Origin: Neobittarella massiliensis (ex Bilen et al. 2018)
GTDB lineage: Bacteria > Bacillota > Clostridia > Oscillospirales > Ruminococcaceae
Length of the DNA stretch: 64,000 bases
Assembly (NCBI RefSeq): GCF_900289145.1
Contig: NZ_OKQO01000006.1
Span: 124,001 to 188,000, forward strand
Direction: 5' to 3'
The position numbers and the translations under genes are program-made. Under the pieces are notes generated by a model. The model was not told the DNA's origin and did not search any database. It saw nothing but the letters and a program-made list of their open reading frames with translations. Below are positions 10,588-18,693 of the stretch, in pieces; within the stretch, counting starts at the first letter, position 1, and each line of letters starts with the position of its first letter.

Positions 10588-11295
10588 TCACAGCTGTTGG
10601 GTCACGTGCAGCACATAGTGCTCACCTACCGTGCGGGTCATCTCAACAAAGGCTGGCCGCCCATCGGCGGTGTACCCGTAATAGGTCATCTGTAAAATTG
10701 CGGCCCCCACCGGTACCTGTAACTGCTCGGCACACAGCGCGTCAGCCAAAACAGCCCGGCTGTAGCTCTCCGCCCGGGCAATAGTTATGCCCTGCGCGCT
10801 CAGCGCCTGCAAAAGCGACTGTCCAGCTTCGATGTGCAGCCCCGGCACCGCCCCCTGCGGGATATAGGCCACCCCCAGCGAGATGGGCCGGCCGCTGGCC
10901 CGCCACACCCGCTGCAGCCGCCACACCGGGGCGTCGGCTGCCAGCTGTAGCGGCTCCACATAGGGCTCCGGCAGCACGGCGGTGTCCAGCGCAATGTCGG
11001 TGATACTGGGCTGCAGCCCGCAGTCCATAAGCTGTCTGGTCAGGCCGTCCATGTGAGCAGAGGTGTGGTTGACTGCCACCGGGCTCTTAAATGATCCTTT
11101 GCCCTGGATACGGTAGATCAGCTGCTCGTGTACCAGGTCGGCGATTGCCTGCCGCACCGTCCCCCGGCTCACCCCAAACTGCTTGGCAATAGAGAGCTCC
11201 GACGGGATCGGTGCATCGGGCGGCAGGTGTTCGATCTCTCCCCGCAGCCACTGTTTGATCTGGTGGTACAGCGTCCCGTCTGTGCGCCGGATCAC
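10588..11295 (-). CDS. GntR/HutC-family transcriptional regulator (YegW-like)
   Basis: 235 residues. The start is a GTG at 11295 that overlaps the kinase stop codon (GTGA) and has GGGGAG upstream. N-terminal winged helix (PSELSIAKQFGVSRGTVRQA, residues about 35-55) and C-terminal UTRA effector domain ending VEMTRTVGEHYVLHV. HutC-type regulators bind small molecules and release sites of the form GTnTAnAC. Two such sites lie at the promoter of the operon whose last gene this is, so autoregulation is likely. The order glycohydrolase, PfkB kinase, GntR equals E. coli yegU-yegV-yegW. Confidence 0.9.
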   Translation of the reverse strand: MIRRTDGTLYHQIKQWLRGEIEHLPPDAPIPSELSIAKQFGVSRGTVRQAIADLVHEQLIYRIQGKGSFKSPVAVNHTSAHMDGLTRQLMDCGLQPSITDIALDTAVLPEPYVEPLQLAADAPVWRLQRVWRASGRPISLGVAYIPQGAVPGLHIEAGQSLLQALSAQGITIARAESYSRAVLADALCAEQLQVPVGAAILQMTYYGYTADGRPAFVEMTRTVGEHYVLHVTQQL

Positions 11296-12290
11296 TGCCG
11301 TGTCTCCCCGAGAAAAAGCGCGCGCAGCCCGTCTAGCAGCTGCGGCACCCGGCGGCCGCCAAAAGCTTGCGGCCACCGCTGTTCAAGTACCGCGGCGATC
11401 TCATCTACGGTGGGCACCATGCGCCCACTGCCCAACTTTTGTACCATCGCCGCGCCCGCTCCGTTAGCTAAAGCGGCGGTGGCCGCGAGCGGCAGATCGC
11501 TGAGTACACCCAGCATAAAGGCGGCTAAAAAGCTGTCGCCGGCGCCGGTGGTATCCACCACCGGCACCTGGTAGCCCGGCGCCCAAAAACCCGTATTTCC
11601 GCGGTATAGGTAGCAGCCGCGCCCACCGTCTTTTAACACCACCTGGCAGCCGTGGGCCGCCAGTGCCGCCGCCATCTCCTCTGCACTGCCGCTGGCCAAA
11701 TAGGCCGCCTCATCGGCGGTAAGGACCAGATAGTCGCAGTACGGTAACAGACTGCACACCCAGTCGGGCGGCAGCTTGGCGATGGTGGGGCCGGGGTCAA
11801 AAAATACCAGCTTGCCCATCTGATGAGCGGTCTTTAGCATACGAACTGCCTGGTCGCAGGTGTCTTCGCAGGCCAAATGGTAGCCGGTCAGGCACAGCGC
11901 ACGGCTGTCTTGCAGGTCCTGCCGCCAATCCGGCAGCGGGCCAAAGGCTCCGCGGTTCATGCTCACAAAGGCGTGGGCGCGCTGTCGGTCGGCCAATACC
12001 AGTACTTTTTGGGTCTCGAATCCCGGCTCTCGGTGCAGGCGGCTGGTATCGATGCGCTCCTCTTTATACTGCTCTATCAGCCAGTCGCCAAACAGGTCCT
12101 GGCCCATCTGCCCCACGGGCAGCACCGACAGGCCCAGCCGCACCGCCTCGATCACGGTGTTGGCCAGTCCGCCGGCCTGCATGACCATCGAGCGGGTATC
12201 TTTAGTCTGCCCCTCCACGATAGGCAGTGGCTGCTCTAATAACACCGTCATGTCGACGGTGGGCATCAGCGGGTAGTAAATATCGGTCAT
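11292..12290 (-). CDS. PfkB-family sugar/nucleoside kinase (YegV-like)
   Basis: 332 residues from the ATG at 12290. The ribokinase-fold signature AGGLANTVIEAVRLG lies near the N-terminus and the anion-hole and catalytic base motif VDTTGAGDSFLAAFMLG near residue 245-262. The family phosphorylates sugars or nucleosides with ATP in the cytoplasm. The gene is coupled to the GntR gene by a 4-base overlap and follows the ADP-ribosylglycohydrolase gene by 19 bases. A substrate released by the glycohydrolase (a ribose-type sugar or a nucleoside) is the simplest idea; the exact one is unknown. Confidence 0.88.
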   Translation of the reverse strand: MTDIYYPLMPTVDMTVLLEQPLPIVEGQTKDTRSMVMQAGGLANTVIEAVRLGLSVLPVGQMGQDLFGDWLIEQYKEERIDTSRLHREPGFETQKVLVLADRQRAHAFVSMNRGAFGPLPDWRQDLQDSRALCLTGYHLACEDTCDQAVRMLKTAHQMGKLVFFDPGPTIAKLPPDWVCSLLPYCDYLVLTADEAAYLASGSAEEMAAALAAHGCQVVLKDGGRGCYLYRGNTGFWAPGYQVPVVDTTGAGDSFLAAFMLGVLSDLPLAATAALANGAGAAMVQKLGSGRMVPTVDEIAAVLEQRWPQAFGGRRVPQLLDGLRALFLGETRQ

Positions 12291-12309
12291 GTGTGTATCC
12301 TCAGTCTTT

Positions 12310-13362
12310 TTAGTTTGCGCACTGCTGCCGGCAGGCGATGTCGCACAGTCCCTGGGCCACCCCGCGGAAGTCAAACGAGGTATTGGCCTGTTCAAATTGT
12401 GCCAGCAGCTGCCCGTCAATGGCGCCGGTACCATTATACGCCCCGGCGATCATCCCTGCAACACAGGCGATCGTATCCGTATCGCCGCCGATGTTGGCCC
12501 CGCTCAAAATGGTCTTCATCGAGTCGCCGTCCGCCGCGGCAAACAGCCCCAGCGCCAGCGCAGTGGTCCCCTGTACCGAGATATCGTCGGCGCCGATAGT
12601 GCACTCCAGTTCGGTCTCCGCCTCCTGCATATCGCGGCAGCGCAGCGCGATCTCGATCGCCTTTACCACCTTGGGGTACACGGGGATTCCGGCTGCTATC
12701 CGCGCTGTCCGCCGCCCGATCTTTTCCCCCTGCTGGGCGCCGTACAGGCCGGCCCGCAAGATCGACCACACCGAGCTGTGGGGGGTCAGCGCCTCGGCTA
12801 TAGCACAGGCTATAGCCGCAGCGCCGCTGTAGGCGTGCTGTGTCCCGTGCGACGGGGCGCTCATAGCCACAGCCGTCTGGATGGCTCCCTCATAGTCGCC
12901 TGGGTGGATCAGACCGGCCGCCGCCACCCGCATCACTGCCCCGTTAGAGGTGCCGCGCCCGTACATTTTTCCAGTCTGCCCCACCGTGATGGGATCCTCA
13001 CCCGCCAGCAGCGCCTTGATCACATGCTGTGTGGTTGGCCCTGCATTGCGGGGATAGTATTTGGGGTAGTGCTGCGCCCAGTAGATCAGCGCATCGGCTG
13101 CATCCTGAGCAGTAAAATCGCCGCCGCTGCGCACCACCGCGCGGGCCATCTCGTACATCTGCGACGAGTCATCGGTCACCTCGCCGATCTTGTTATCCGG
13201 CGAGATACAGTTATTCGAGGGATCTTCAAATTTGGTAATGCGCCCGAACTGCGCCTTGATCTCGGCTGGGCTGAACGCCTCACTCGGTGCGCCCAGAGCA
13301 TCGCCCACCCCCGCTGTCAGTAAACTGCCCAATATGCGGTCGTACAATTTGTTCTGCTCCAT
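12310..13362 (-). CDS. ADP-ribosylglycohydrolase family protein (YegU-like)
   Basis: 350 residues from the ATG at 13362 (AGAGAGG upstream). The binuclear magnesium site of the DraG/ARH fold is intact: GDALGAPSE near residue 19, EVTDDSSQMYEMA near residue 60 and GGDTDTIACVAGMIAGAY near residue 300. Members cleave N-glycosidic ADP-ribose bonds or related glycosides. As first gene of a three-gene operon with a kinase and a GntR regulator it parallels E. coli yegU, whose physiological substrate is not firmly known. A catabolic role on a nucleoside-like glycoside fits the surrounding genes better than protein de-ADP-ribosylation. Confidence 0.9.
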   Translation of the reverse strand: MEQNKLYDRILGSLLTAGVGDALGAPSEAFSPAEIKAQFGRITKFEDPSNNCISPDNKIGEVTDDSSQMYEMARAVVRSGGDFTAQDAADALIYWAQHYPKYYPRNAGPTTQHVIKALLAGEDPITVGQTGKMYGRGTSNGAVMRVAAAGLIHPGDYEGAIQTAVAMSAPSHGTQHAYSGAAAIACAIAEALTPHSSVWSILRAGLYGAQQGEKIGRRTARIAAGIPVYPKVVKAIEIALRCRDMQEAETELECTIGADDISVQGTTALALGLFAAADGDSMKTILSGANIGGDTDTIACVAGMIAGAYNGTGAIDGQLLAQFEQANTSFDFRGVAQGLCDIACRQQCAN

Positions 13363-13393
13363 TTTTACCAACCTCTCTTTATGTAACGAAAGT

Positions 13394-13441
13394 TGTATAT
13401 ACATCTGTACATAATATAACAGAAAAAATATGTATAGACAA
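13394..13441 (-). promoter_or_regulatory. Promoter of the yegUVW-like operon with two GntR operators
   Basis: On the minus strand TTGTCT (13436-13441) and TATATT (13413-13418) are 17 bases apart. TGTATATACA (13394-13403), downstream of the -10 box, and TGTATAGACA (13431-13440), on the -35 box, both contain GTnTAnAC, the HutC-type operator core. The operon encodes a HutC-type regulator, so these are probably its own sites. Confidence 0.7.
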
Positions 13442-13526
13442 CATGTAAATAGTGCAAATATGTGCGTATCTAGTTGTGCAAAGCGCTGATATCTTGATGT
13501 GACTCACTGCGTTCATATCTTATGCA

Positions 13527-13556
13527 TTGAATCGGTAGTAAAAATAAGATTATACT
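13527..13556 (+). promoter_or_regulatory. Promoter for the two PhzA/B-like genes
   Basis: TTGAAT and TATACT are separated by 18 bases, about 65 bases upstream of the first gene. The region between the divergent operons is AT-rich. Confidence 0.55.
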
Positions 13557-13619
13557 GATAAAAAATATGACTTGGCAGCAAAAAGTGCTGCACAGGCTCA
13601 CATTTAGGGAGGTAAGTAT

Positions 13620-14105
13620 ATGAGCGAGATCGATATCCGCGCTTTTGACCCGGCTGACGATGCTCTGCGCGCCAAAAATGCGCAGACCGTACAGACATTT
13701 TTGGCACTGACCGGGGCTGAGCTGCCCCGGCGCATGCACCTGTTCTGCGAAGAGGACGATATCTCTTACGGGGAGGCCTTTACCAAGACCGGGCAGCCCG
13801 ATATCGCCACAGGGCGGGCCGCAGTACAGCAGCGCCTGCAGCAACTGGCCAACAGCTACCCGGCCCTCACCTGGCAGGGGGGCAAAATATTGGTCACCGC
13901 CGACCCGAACTACCTCATGGCCGATACCGACGGCACCGGTTCGGCCCATAACGCCGATGTGGGCAGCTATCAACACGGCGGTCATTTTATCCACACGTTC
14001 CAAATGCAGGATGGAAAGATCCGCCACTACCTGCAATATAAAAATCCGGCGCGCGAGCTGATCGAGATGGGCTTTACCCTGCCGGCCCCCGGCGAAAACG
14101 ATTAG
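13620..14105 (+). CDS. PhzA/PhzB-like NTF2-fold protein, copy 1
   Basis: 161 residues; ATG after GGGAGGTAAGT. The sequence follows PhzA/B: LRAKNAQTVQTFLALTG, then RRMHLFCEEDD, a central strand region and the C-terminal HTFQMQDGKIRHYLQYKNPA. PhzA/B are small dimeric NTF2-like proteins that assist phenazine ring condensation in pseudomonads. No other phenazine gene is visible, so a phenazine role is unlikely. It is 15 bases from a second copy and divergent from the yegUVW-like operon. Function open. Confidence 0.8.
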   Translation: MSEIDIRAFDPADDALRAKNAQTVQTFLALTGAELPRRMHLFCEEDDISYGEAFTKTGQPDIATGRAAVQQRLQQLANSYPALTWQGGKILVTADPNYLMADTDGTGSAHNADVGSYQHGGHFIHTFQMQDGKIRHYLQYKNPARELIEMGFTLPAPGEND

Positions 14106-14120
14106 GGAGGAGAGGATATC

Positions 14121-14597
14121 ATGGATTTTGAGATAAAGTATTACGACCCGGCCGACGATGCGCAGCGCCAAAAAAATATGCAGGCGGTCATCGGCTACAT
14201 GACTGCTGCCGGCGAGGATCGGCTCAACCGTTGGAAATTGTTCGTCGACGGTCCCGACAGTACCCTCAGTCTGGGCTTTGCCGGCCAAAAAGAGCCGGTG
14301 GTCAATCGCGGGATCGACAATATCCGCACCACCAACGAGTCTTATGTGCGCGACTTCCCCGACTGGTCTTTTAAAAACCTGGTCCTGCGCCTTACCGGCG
14401 ACCCCAATATCATTTTTGTAGAGGCGGACGGAGCCGGCACCTCGCTCAAAGCCGGCACCGAAGAGCGCGCCTCCACCCAACACTCCGAACACTCGCTGCA
14501 CCGCTTTATTTTAGAGGACGGCAAGATCAAACACTATACCGAATTTATGAACCCCATCAACGAGCTGCTCAAATTGGGCTTTAAAATGCCTTACTGA
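14121..14597 (+). CDS. PhzA/PhzB-like NTF2-fold protein, copy 2
   Basis: 158 residues; GGGAGGAGAGG upstream of the ATG. It is closer to canonical PhzA/B than copy 1: QRQKNMQAVIGYMTAAGEDR, NRWKLFVDG, a FPDWSFKNL strand and HRFILEDGKIKHYTEFMNP. The two copies align over their full length and probably arose by tandem duplication; as NTF2-like proteins they may form a heterodimer. No terminator is seen until the small RNA region downstream. Confidence 0.82.
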   Translation: MDFEIKYYDPADDAQRQKNMQAVIGYMTAAGEDRLNRWKLFVDGPDSTLSLGFAGQKEPVVNRGIDNIRTTNESYVRDFPDWSFKNLVLRLTGDPNIIFVEADGAGTSLKAGTEERASTQHSEHSLHRFILEDGKIKHYTEFMNPINELLKLGFKMPY

Positions 14598-14668
14598 TCT
14601 GGCTCTGGGCTACCTGACCAATAAGAGATAGTCATATTTGTATAAACAGTAGAAAACAGATAAAACTA

Positions 14669-14697
14669 TTTACAATGTTTAAAATATTGTGTATACT
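14669..14697 (+). promoter_or_regulatory. Strong promoter of the structured RNA
   Basis: TTTACA and TATACT with an exact 17-base spacer in an AT-rich stretch; transcription should start near 14,704. Confidence 0.8.
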
Positions 14698-14703
14698 ATA
14701 GTC

Positions 14704-15010
14704 AAGAAAAGAGGATGGGGTGTGTATCTCTTCTTCCTTTCGAAACTGTAAAATAGCTGCTTTCAATGACGGAGGTAGGTCCAATGGATAGTTGTAAGAT
14801 CTGAGGATTCAGCAACTCCCCGGTATATTCCAACTCCGACCAATAGCTGAATTCAATAAAAACAGATCAGCAGGGGTTTCACCGACAGGTTTGTGTGGGG
14901 GCGGATGCATGTATTGCAGAGCACCAGTGTAAAGAAACTGGCCCGCGATCGGTGATAGCAGAATAGGAAGCATTTTTAAAGGAAAGCCCTAATCAGGGCT
15001 TTCCTTTTTT
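14704..15010 (+). ncRNA. Structured non-coding RNA of about 300 nt, family not assigned
   Basis: The stretch from a strong promoter to a strong terminator has no open frame with a ribosome site but many long-range pairings: CTTCCT/AGGAAG (14733-14738 with 14965-14970), CTGCT/AGCAG (14757-14761 with 14957-14961), then branches CGGAG/CTCCG (14770-14774 with 14834-14838) holding AGTTG/CAACT, GCTGA/TCAGC (14846-14850 with 14867-14871) and CACCGA/TCGGTG (14880-14885 with 14949-14954). The result is a closed multibranch RNA. The tmRNA, SRP and RNase P signatures I know are absent, and the shape is not the long rod of 6S RNA. The raiA motif is one known Clostridia class to test. The rest of 15,011-15,168 shows nothing clear. 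Confidence 0.72.
14978..15010 (+). terminator. Terminator of the structured RNA
   Basis: Thirteen-base arms (14978-14990 with 14995-15007), loop AATC, and a T run to 15010. Confidence 0.92.
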
Positions 15011-15168
15011 GCCTGACATGTAGTCTACTGCCTGCTATGTGCAGCTGCTGTCACCGTGTTTAATTGGCCGCTACAGGTGCCGGTACGGGTCTCGCACCTC
15101 TCACCGCGCACAGCGCAGTGCTTTGCCGGTAGAGCATATACGCCCCAGTTGCCTTTAAAAGAAGTCTA

Positions 15169-15214
15169 CTATAAAAGGCCCGGGGCGTGATGGGCGGTCC
15201 CGAGCCTTTTATAG
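15169..15214 (-). terminator. Terminator after nucleoside hydrolase 1
   Basis: CTATAAAAGGC and its complement (left arm from 15169, right arm to 15214) enclose a GC-rich loop that can pair further; it lies 17 bases beyond the stop codon of the leftward gene. Confidence 0.65.
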
Positions 15215-15230
15215 CGGTATTACACGGTCA

Positions 15231-16223
15231 CTACCCTCCAAACCGCCCCAGATAGTTCACCAGCATATCGGCGAATTTGTCGATATCGGCATCCAGTGCA
15301 AAGTGGCAGTTCTTGGGTTGGTCCTGCTTTTCACGTGTGTCGACGATGGTGGCGCCGTCGGCATACCCGCCCGACATATCCACGTTCACCCGGGTGTACA
15401 GCACCTCGGTGAGCACGCTGGGGTCTATCACTGCGCACACGGCCAGCGCATCGTGGATGGGGGTAGACAGCTCGCCGGTGCTGTTGGCTGGCTGCAGCAG
15501 CTGGTAGGCAGTTATGCGCTCTTCGATGAGCTTGGCGGTCAGGTCCCCCACCGGGGTGTGCATCTCGGTAAAGCGGCGGGCGTGGTCCATAGTCAGTGCG
15601 GTGCGGTGGGTGGCGTCCAGCGGGACGATGGTGATGTCACAGCCCGAGGTGAGCACCACCTGCGCGGCTTCCGGGTCGCACCAGATGTTGAACTCGGCCG
15701 AGGCGGTATCGTTGCGCTGGGTGTGCCCGCCGCCCATGATGACGATCTGCTCGATCTTTTCACAGATCGAGGGCTTGGCTCGCATGGCCAGTGCCAGGTT
15801 GGTCAGCGGCCCCACCGGTATCAGGGTGATCTTCTCCGCCGATTCGGTCAGCGCCTTGATGTAAAATTCCACCGCACACAGGTCGCTCTCTTTGATGGTG
15901 GCCGCGGGGATGGGCAGATAGGGGTCGTGGTAGCCGATGCGATTGCCGTTTTCATCCATGACAAAATCGGGCGTATAGGGGTTGTGCAGCCGCCCGGGGA
16001 ACAGGGTCTTTACCATGGCCTGACTGGCGCCCCTGGCCACCGGGATATCCATCCCCAGCAGCTGTACCACCCGCAGTGTATTTTCAGTGGTGTTTTCGAT
16101 GGGCAGGTTTCCCCAAGTGGTACAAATGCCCACCACTTCTAGGTCAGGGCAGAGCGCCGCCGTCATGATGGCGATCGCGTCATCGCCGCCGGTATCTACA
16201 TCTAAGATCACTTTTCTGGCCAT
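15231..16223 (-). CDS. Nucleoside hydrolase 1 (IunH-type, catalytic His present)
   Basis: 330 residues from the ATG at 16223 (AGAGGAG upstream). The calcium-binding motif DVDTGGDDAIA is at residues about 8-18, followed by IPVGPLTNLA, IVIMGGG and AEFNIWCDPEAA. The C-terminal active-site motif reads PIHDALAVCAVIDP, with the usual His-Asp pair. The family splits the N-glycosidic bond of ribonucleosides to ribose and base in the cytoplasm. It is first of three consecutive paralogues but has its own ribosome site and a terminator upstream of it, so it may be transcribed separately. Confidence 0.92.
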   Translation of the reverse strand: MARKVILDVDTGGDDAIAIMTAALCPDLEVVGICTTWGNLPIENTTENTLRVVQLLGMDIPVARGASQAMVKTLFPGRLHNPYTPDFVMDENGNRIGYHDPYLPIPAATIKESDLCAVEFYIKALTESAEKITLIPVGPLTNLALAMRAKPSICEKIEQIVIMGGGHTQRNDTASAEFNIWCDPEAAQVVLTSGCDITIVPLDATHRTALTMDHARRFTEMHTPVGDLTAKLIEERITAYQLLQPANSTGELSTPIHDALAVCAVIDPSVLTEVLYTRVNVDMSGGYADGATIVDTREKQDQPKNCHFALDADIDKFADMLVNYLGRFGG

Positions 16224-16329
16224 AGCTTGTAAGCTCCTCTGATCAGCAGTATTCCGGTCTCGATAGCACACCGGTCATTTTCTATGCTACACGATTTTTG
16301 CACTGTGTACAATGCGTGTTTTCTATCAT

Positions 16330-16376
16330 AAAAAAGGGCAGTCTTTATGCAAAAACGCAAAAGACTGCCCTTTTTC
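16330..16376 (-). terminator. Terminator after nucleoside hydrolase 2
   Basis: AAAAAGGGCAGTCTT and its complement (16331-16345 with 16361-16375) flank a 15-base loop; A and T runs on both sides allow termination in either direction. It lies just beyond the stop codon of the leftward gene. Confidence 0.9.
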
Positions 16377-16412
16377 TATTTTATATCTGTATATCAGGTA
16401 CTTGCAAGCATG

Positions 16413-17375
16413 CTATTGGGCCAGCTCTGCGTCGATCTTCTCGACCGCCGCCACGATCAGGTCGATAAATCTGGGCTGATCGATCCCGCAGCCCAGGTAG
16501 GTGTTGGGCTCGCGTTTGGCATTTTCAGTAAACGAGCGGGTCACTACCGTCTTGCCCTCGGTCAGCATACCGGATACCTCTACATCCACGTGTACGTGCT
16601 CGCACTCGATCACGCTGGGGTCGATCATATAGGCGGCCGATACCGCGTCGCACAGCACGCCGCCGGGCATGCCGTTGGCTGTGGCGTGGTCTACCCGTTT
16701 CGAGATCAGGTCGGCGGCCACACCGGCCACTCTGCCGCCTTTGTCGCCGCGAATACGCTTTAAGTCCTCCGGGCTCACATAGGCGTCATAGCAGATCTCC
16801 AGCCCCATCATCACCATGGAGATGCCGCTTTTAAATACCACTTTTGCGCCTTCGGGGTCAGCCCAGATGTTGAACTCGGCGGTGGGGGTCATGTTGCCCA
16901 TGCCCGAAGCGCCGCCCATGATCACGATCTGCTTTACGTAATCCTTGAGGTCCGGGTACTTGAGCAGAGCGGTGGCCAGGTTGGTCAGCGGGCCTACCGC
17001 CAAGATCTCCAGCTCGCCCTTGTGGGCCACCGCCTGCCGGTAGATAAAGTCCCAGGCGTATTCGTCCTCTACAGTTTTTACCGGGTCGGGCAGTACCACG
17101 TTGCCCAGGCCGGTGGCGCCGTGGATGTCGCCGGCGGTGCGGGCCTCGCGGAAGATGGCCTTCGGCGCCCCTTTGAGCACCGGGATATCGGTATAGCCGG
17201 TCAGCTCGCACAGACGCAGGGCGTTGGTGGTGCAAAAATCCAGTGGTTTATTGCCGCATACCGGAGTGATGCCCAGAATATCGAATTGCTCGTCGGCGAA
17301 CATCATAAACAGGCAGACAGCGTCGTCCTCGCCGGGATCGCAGTCGATGATGACAGGTCTCTTTTTCAGTTCCAT
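16413..17375 (-). CDS. Nucleoside hydrolase 2 (Cys at the catalytic His position)
   Basis: 320 residues. IIDCDPGEDDAV gives the calcium site, then LAVGPLTNLA, QIVIMGGASG and AEFNIWADPEGA. At the C-terminal active-site position the sequence is GGVLCDAVSAAYMIDP, with Cys in place of the usual His before Asp. Cys at this point is described for one subgroup of nucleoside hydrolases, so the enzyme is probably active with a different leaving-group activation. It is 67 bases downstream of paralogue 3 and probably in the same transcript. Confidence 0.9.
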   Translation of the reverse strand: MELKKRPVIIDCDPGEDDAVCLFMMFADEQFDILGITPVCGNKPLDFCTTNALRLCELTGYTDIPVLKGAPKAIFREARTAGDIHGATGLGNVVLPDPVKTVEDEYAWDFIYRQAVAHKGELEILAVGPLTNLATALLKYPDLKDYVKQIVIMGGASGMGNMTPTAEFNIWADPEGAKVVFKSGISMVMMGLEICYDAYVSPEDLKRIRGDKGGRVAGVAADLISKRVDHATANGMPGGVLCDAVSAAYMIDPSVIECEHVHVDVEVSGMLTEGKTVVTRSFTENAKREPNTYLGCGIDQPRFIDLIVAAVEKIDAELAQ

Positions 17376-17442
17376 AGTTCTTCGCGCCTTTCTCTCGTAT
17401 AGCCGCCCCCGCGTATTGGGGTCGGCCCAGGGGCCAGTCAGC

Positions 17443-18390
17443 TTATTTGCCGGCCTGTTTTAAGATCTCTTTTACCCGCTCTATGTAGCCCTCGCGGTCT
17501 ACGTCCAGCACCACCGTGTGGATGCGCGGCCGCCCGGTCTCCTCCTGGCCCACGCGCGCATCGCACACGCTCATGCCGTCACACAGTTCGGAGGTAGTCT
17601 CGATCTGGATGTCGGCCTTTACCGTCTTAAACAGCTCGGGGTGCAGCATGTAGATGATGGGCACGCTGTCGTACATCAGGGCGCGCTCCACACCGTTATT
17701 CTCTTTTTGCCACTTCAGGGTGTGCTGGGTCATGTGGTAAAATACCTCGGCCGGTTTGTTGCCGATAGCGTGGATCTCATCGTTTTCCTGCTGGGTGATA
17801 TACCCGTTATAGCACACGTCCAGCCCGCACATCACGACCGGTTTGCCAAAGGCAAACACCGCTTTGGCGGCCTCAGGGTCGGCGTAGAAGTTCAGCTCGG
17901 CAGCGCCGGTGGTATTGCCAAAGTACATGCCGCCACCCATCAGGATGATGTCGTCCACCTTTTCCTCTACCAGCTCGGGGTACTGCATCATCAGCTTGGC
18001 GATGTTGGTCAGCGGAGCCAGAGGAATGAGCGTCACTTTGTCGTCGCTCTCCCGCAGTACCTTGGCCATAAACTCCACGGCGTCCAGCTGGTGCGGGGCC
18101 GGCAGCTCGCTGTCGGCGGGCAAGCCGGGCATCTCCAGCCGGTGTTCGCCGGCGGCGCCCACCCAGCGGGGGCGGACCAGCGGGTCTTTTGACCCCTCGG
18201 CCACCGGCACCTGGTCGGCCACGCCCAGGTACGACACCAGGGCCAGATTGTTGCGCAGCGTCTCCGACAGCTCCAGGTTGCCCATGCAGGCCGTTACGCC
18301 CAACAGCTCGATATCATCACTGGCTACCGCCAGAGAGATGGCAGTCGCGTCGTCGCCGCCGGTATCGCAATCCATTAAGATCTTTCTCAT
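17443..18390 (-). CDS. Nucleoside hydrolase 3 (Tyr at the catalytic His position)
   Basis: 315 residues from the ATG at 18390, with GGAGGAC eight bases before; an ATG at 18405 overlaps that site and is less likely. Motifs MDCDTGGDDATA, IPLAPLTNIA, DIILMGGGMY and AELNFYADPEAA are intact. The C-terminal motif is ALMYDSVPIIYMLHP: Tyr stands where the family has His, and Ser follows Asp. Substrate range is therefore hard to predict. It is the promoter-proximal gene of the hydrolase pair 3-2. Confidence 0.9.
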   Translation of the reverse strand: MRKILMDCDTGGDDATAISLAVASDDIELLGVTACMGNLELSETLRNNLALVSYLGVADQVPVAEGSKDPLVRPRWVGAAGEHRLEMPGLPADSELPAPHQLDAVEFMAKVLRESDDKVTLIPLAPLTNIAKLMMQYPELVEEKVDDIILMGGGMYFGNTTGAAELNFYADPEAAKAVFAFGKPVVMCGLDVCYNGYITQQENDEIHAIGNKPAEVFYHMTQHTLKWQKENNGVERALMYDSVPIIYMLHPELFKTVKADIQIETTSELCDGMSVCDARVGQEETGRPRIHTVVLDVDREGYIERVKEILKQAGK

Positions 18391-18453
18391 TGTCTTGTCC
18401 TCCATTTCACAGCCGCCGGTCTAAACACCGCGGGCTCGTTTCCATACGTCCCT

Positions 18454-18459
18454 ATTATA
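18454..18459 (-). promoter_or_regulatory. -10 element upstream of nucleoside hydrolase 3
   Basis: A perfect TATAAT on the minus strand, 64 bases before the start codon; the -35 region is weak (TGCAAA at about 17 bases). Confidence 0.45.
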
Positions 18460-18582
18460 TCGTACTATGCGGGACTTTGCACCGCTGTTTTAGGGCCGGT
18501 CCCCCCTTACCTGTACCGAATTTGTCTCTGCTATTTTGTGTAAACTGCTAAGCACTGCCGGCTGCACCGTCGCCGCCACACC

Positions 18583-18608
18583 AAAATACCGCCCCACAAG
18601 GGGCGGTA
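18583..18608 (-). terminator. Terminator after the class II aldolase
   Basis: Nine-base arms TACCGCCCC/GGGGCGGTA around ACAA, followed on the minus strand by TTTT. Confidence 0.8.
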
Positions 18609-18693
18609 TGATACCGTCGCCGCAAGATATCTCCTGTTTGCCTCCCTGCGCCGCGGAGTCTTTCACACGCCGGTCTGGGGTCATCCGCTGCTG

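Noticed and set aside
13620-14597. Phenazine biosynthesis cluster
   Set aside because: Only PhzA/B-type proteins are present; none of the core pathway enzymes occurs in the window.
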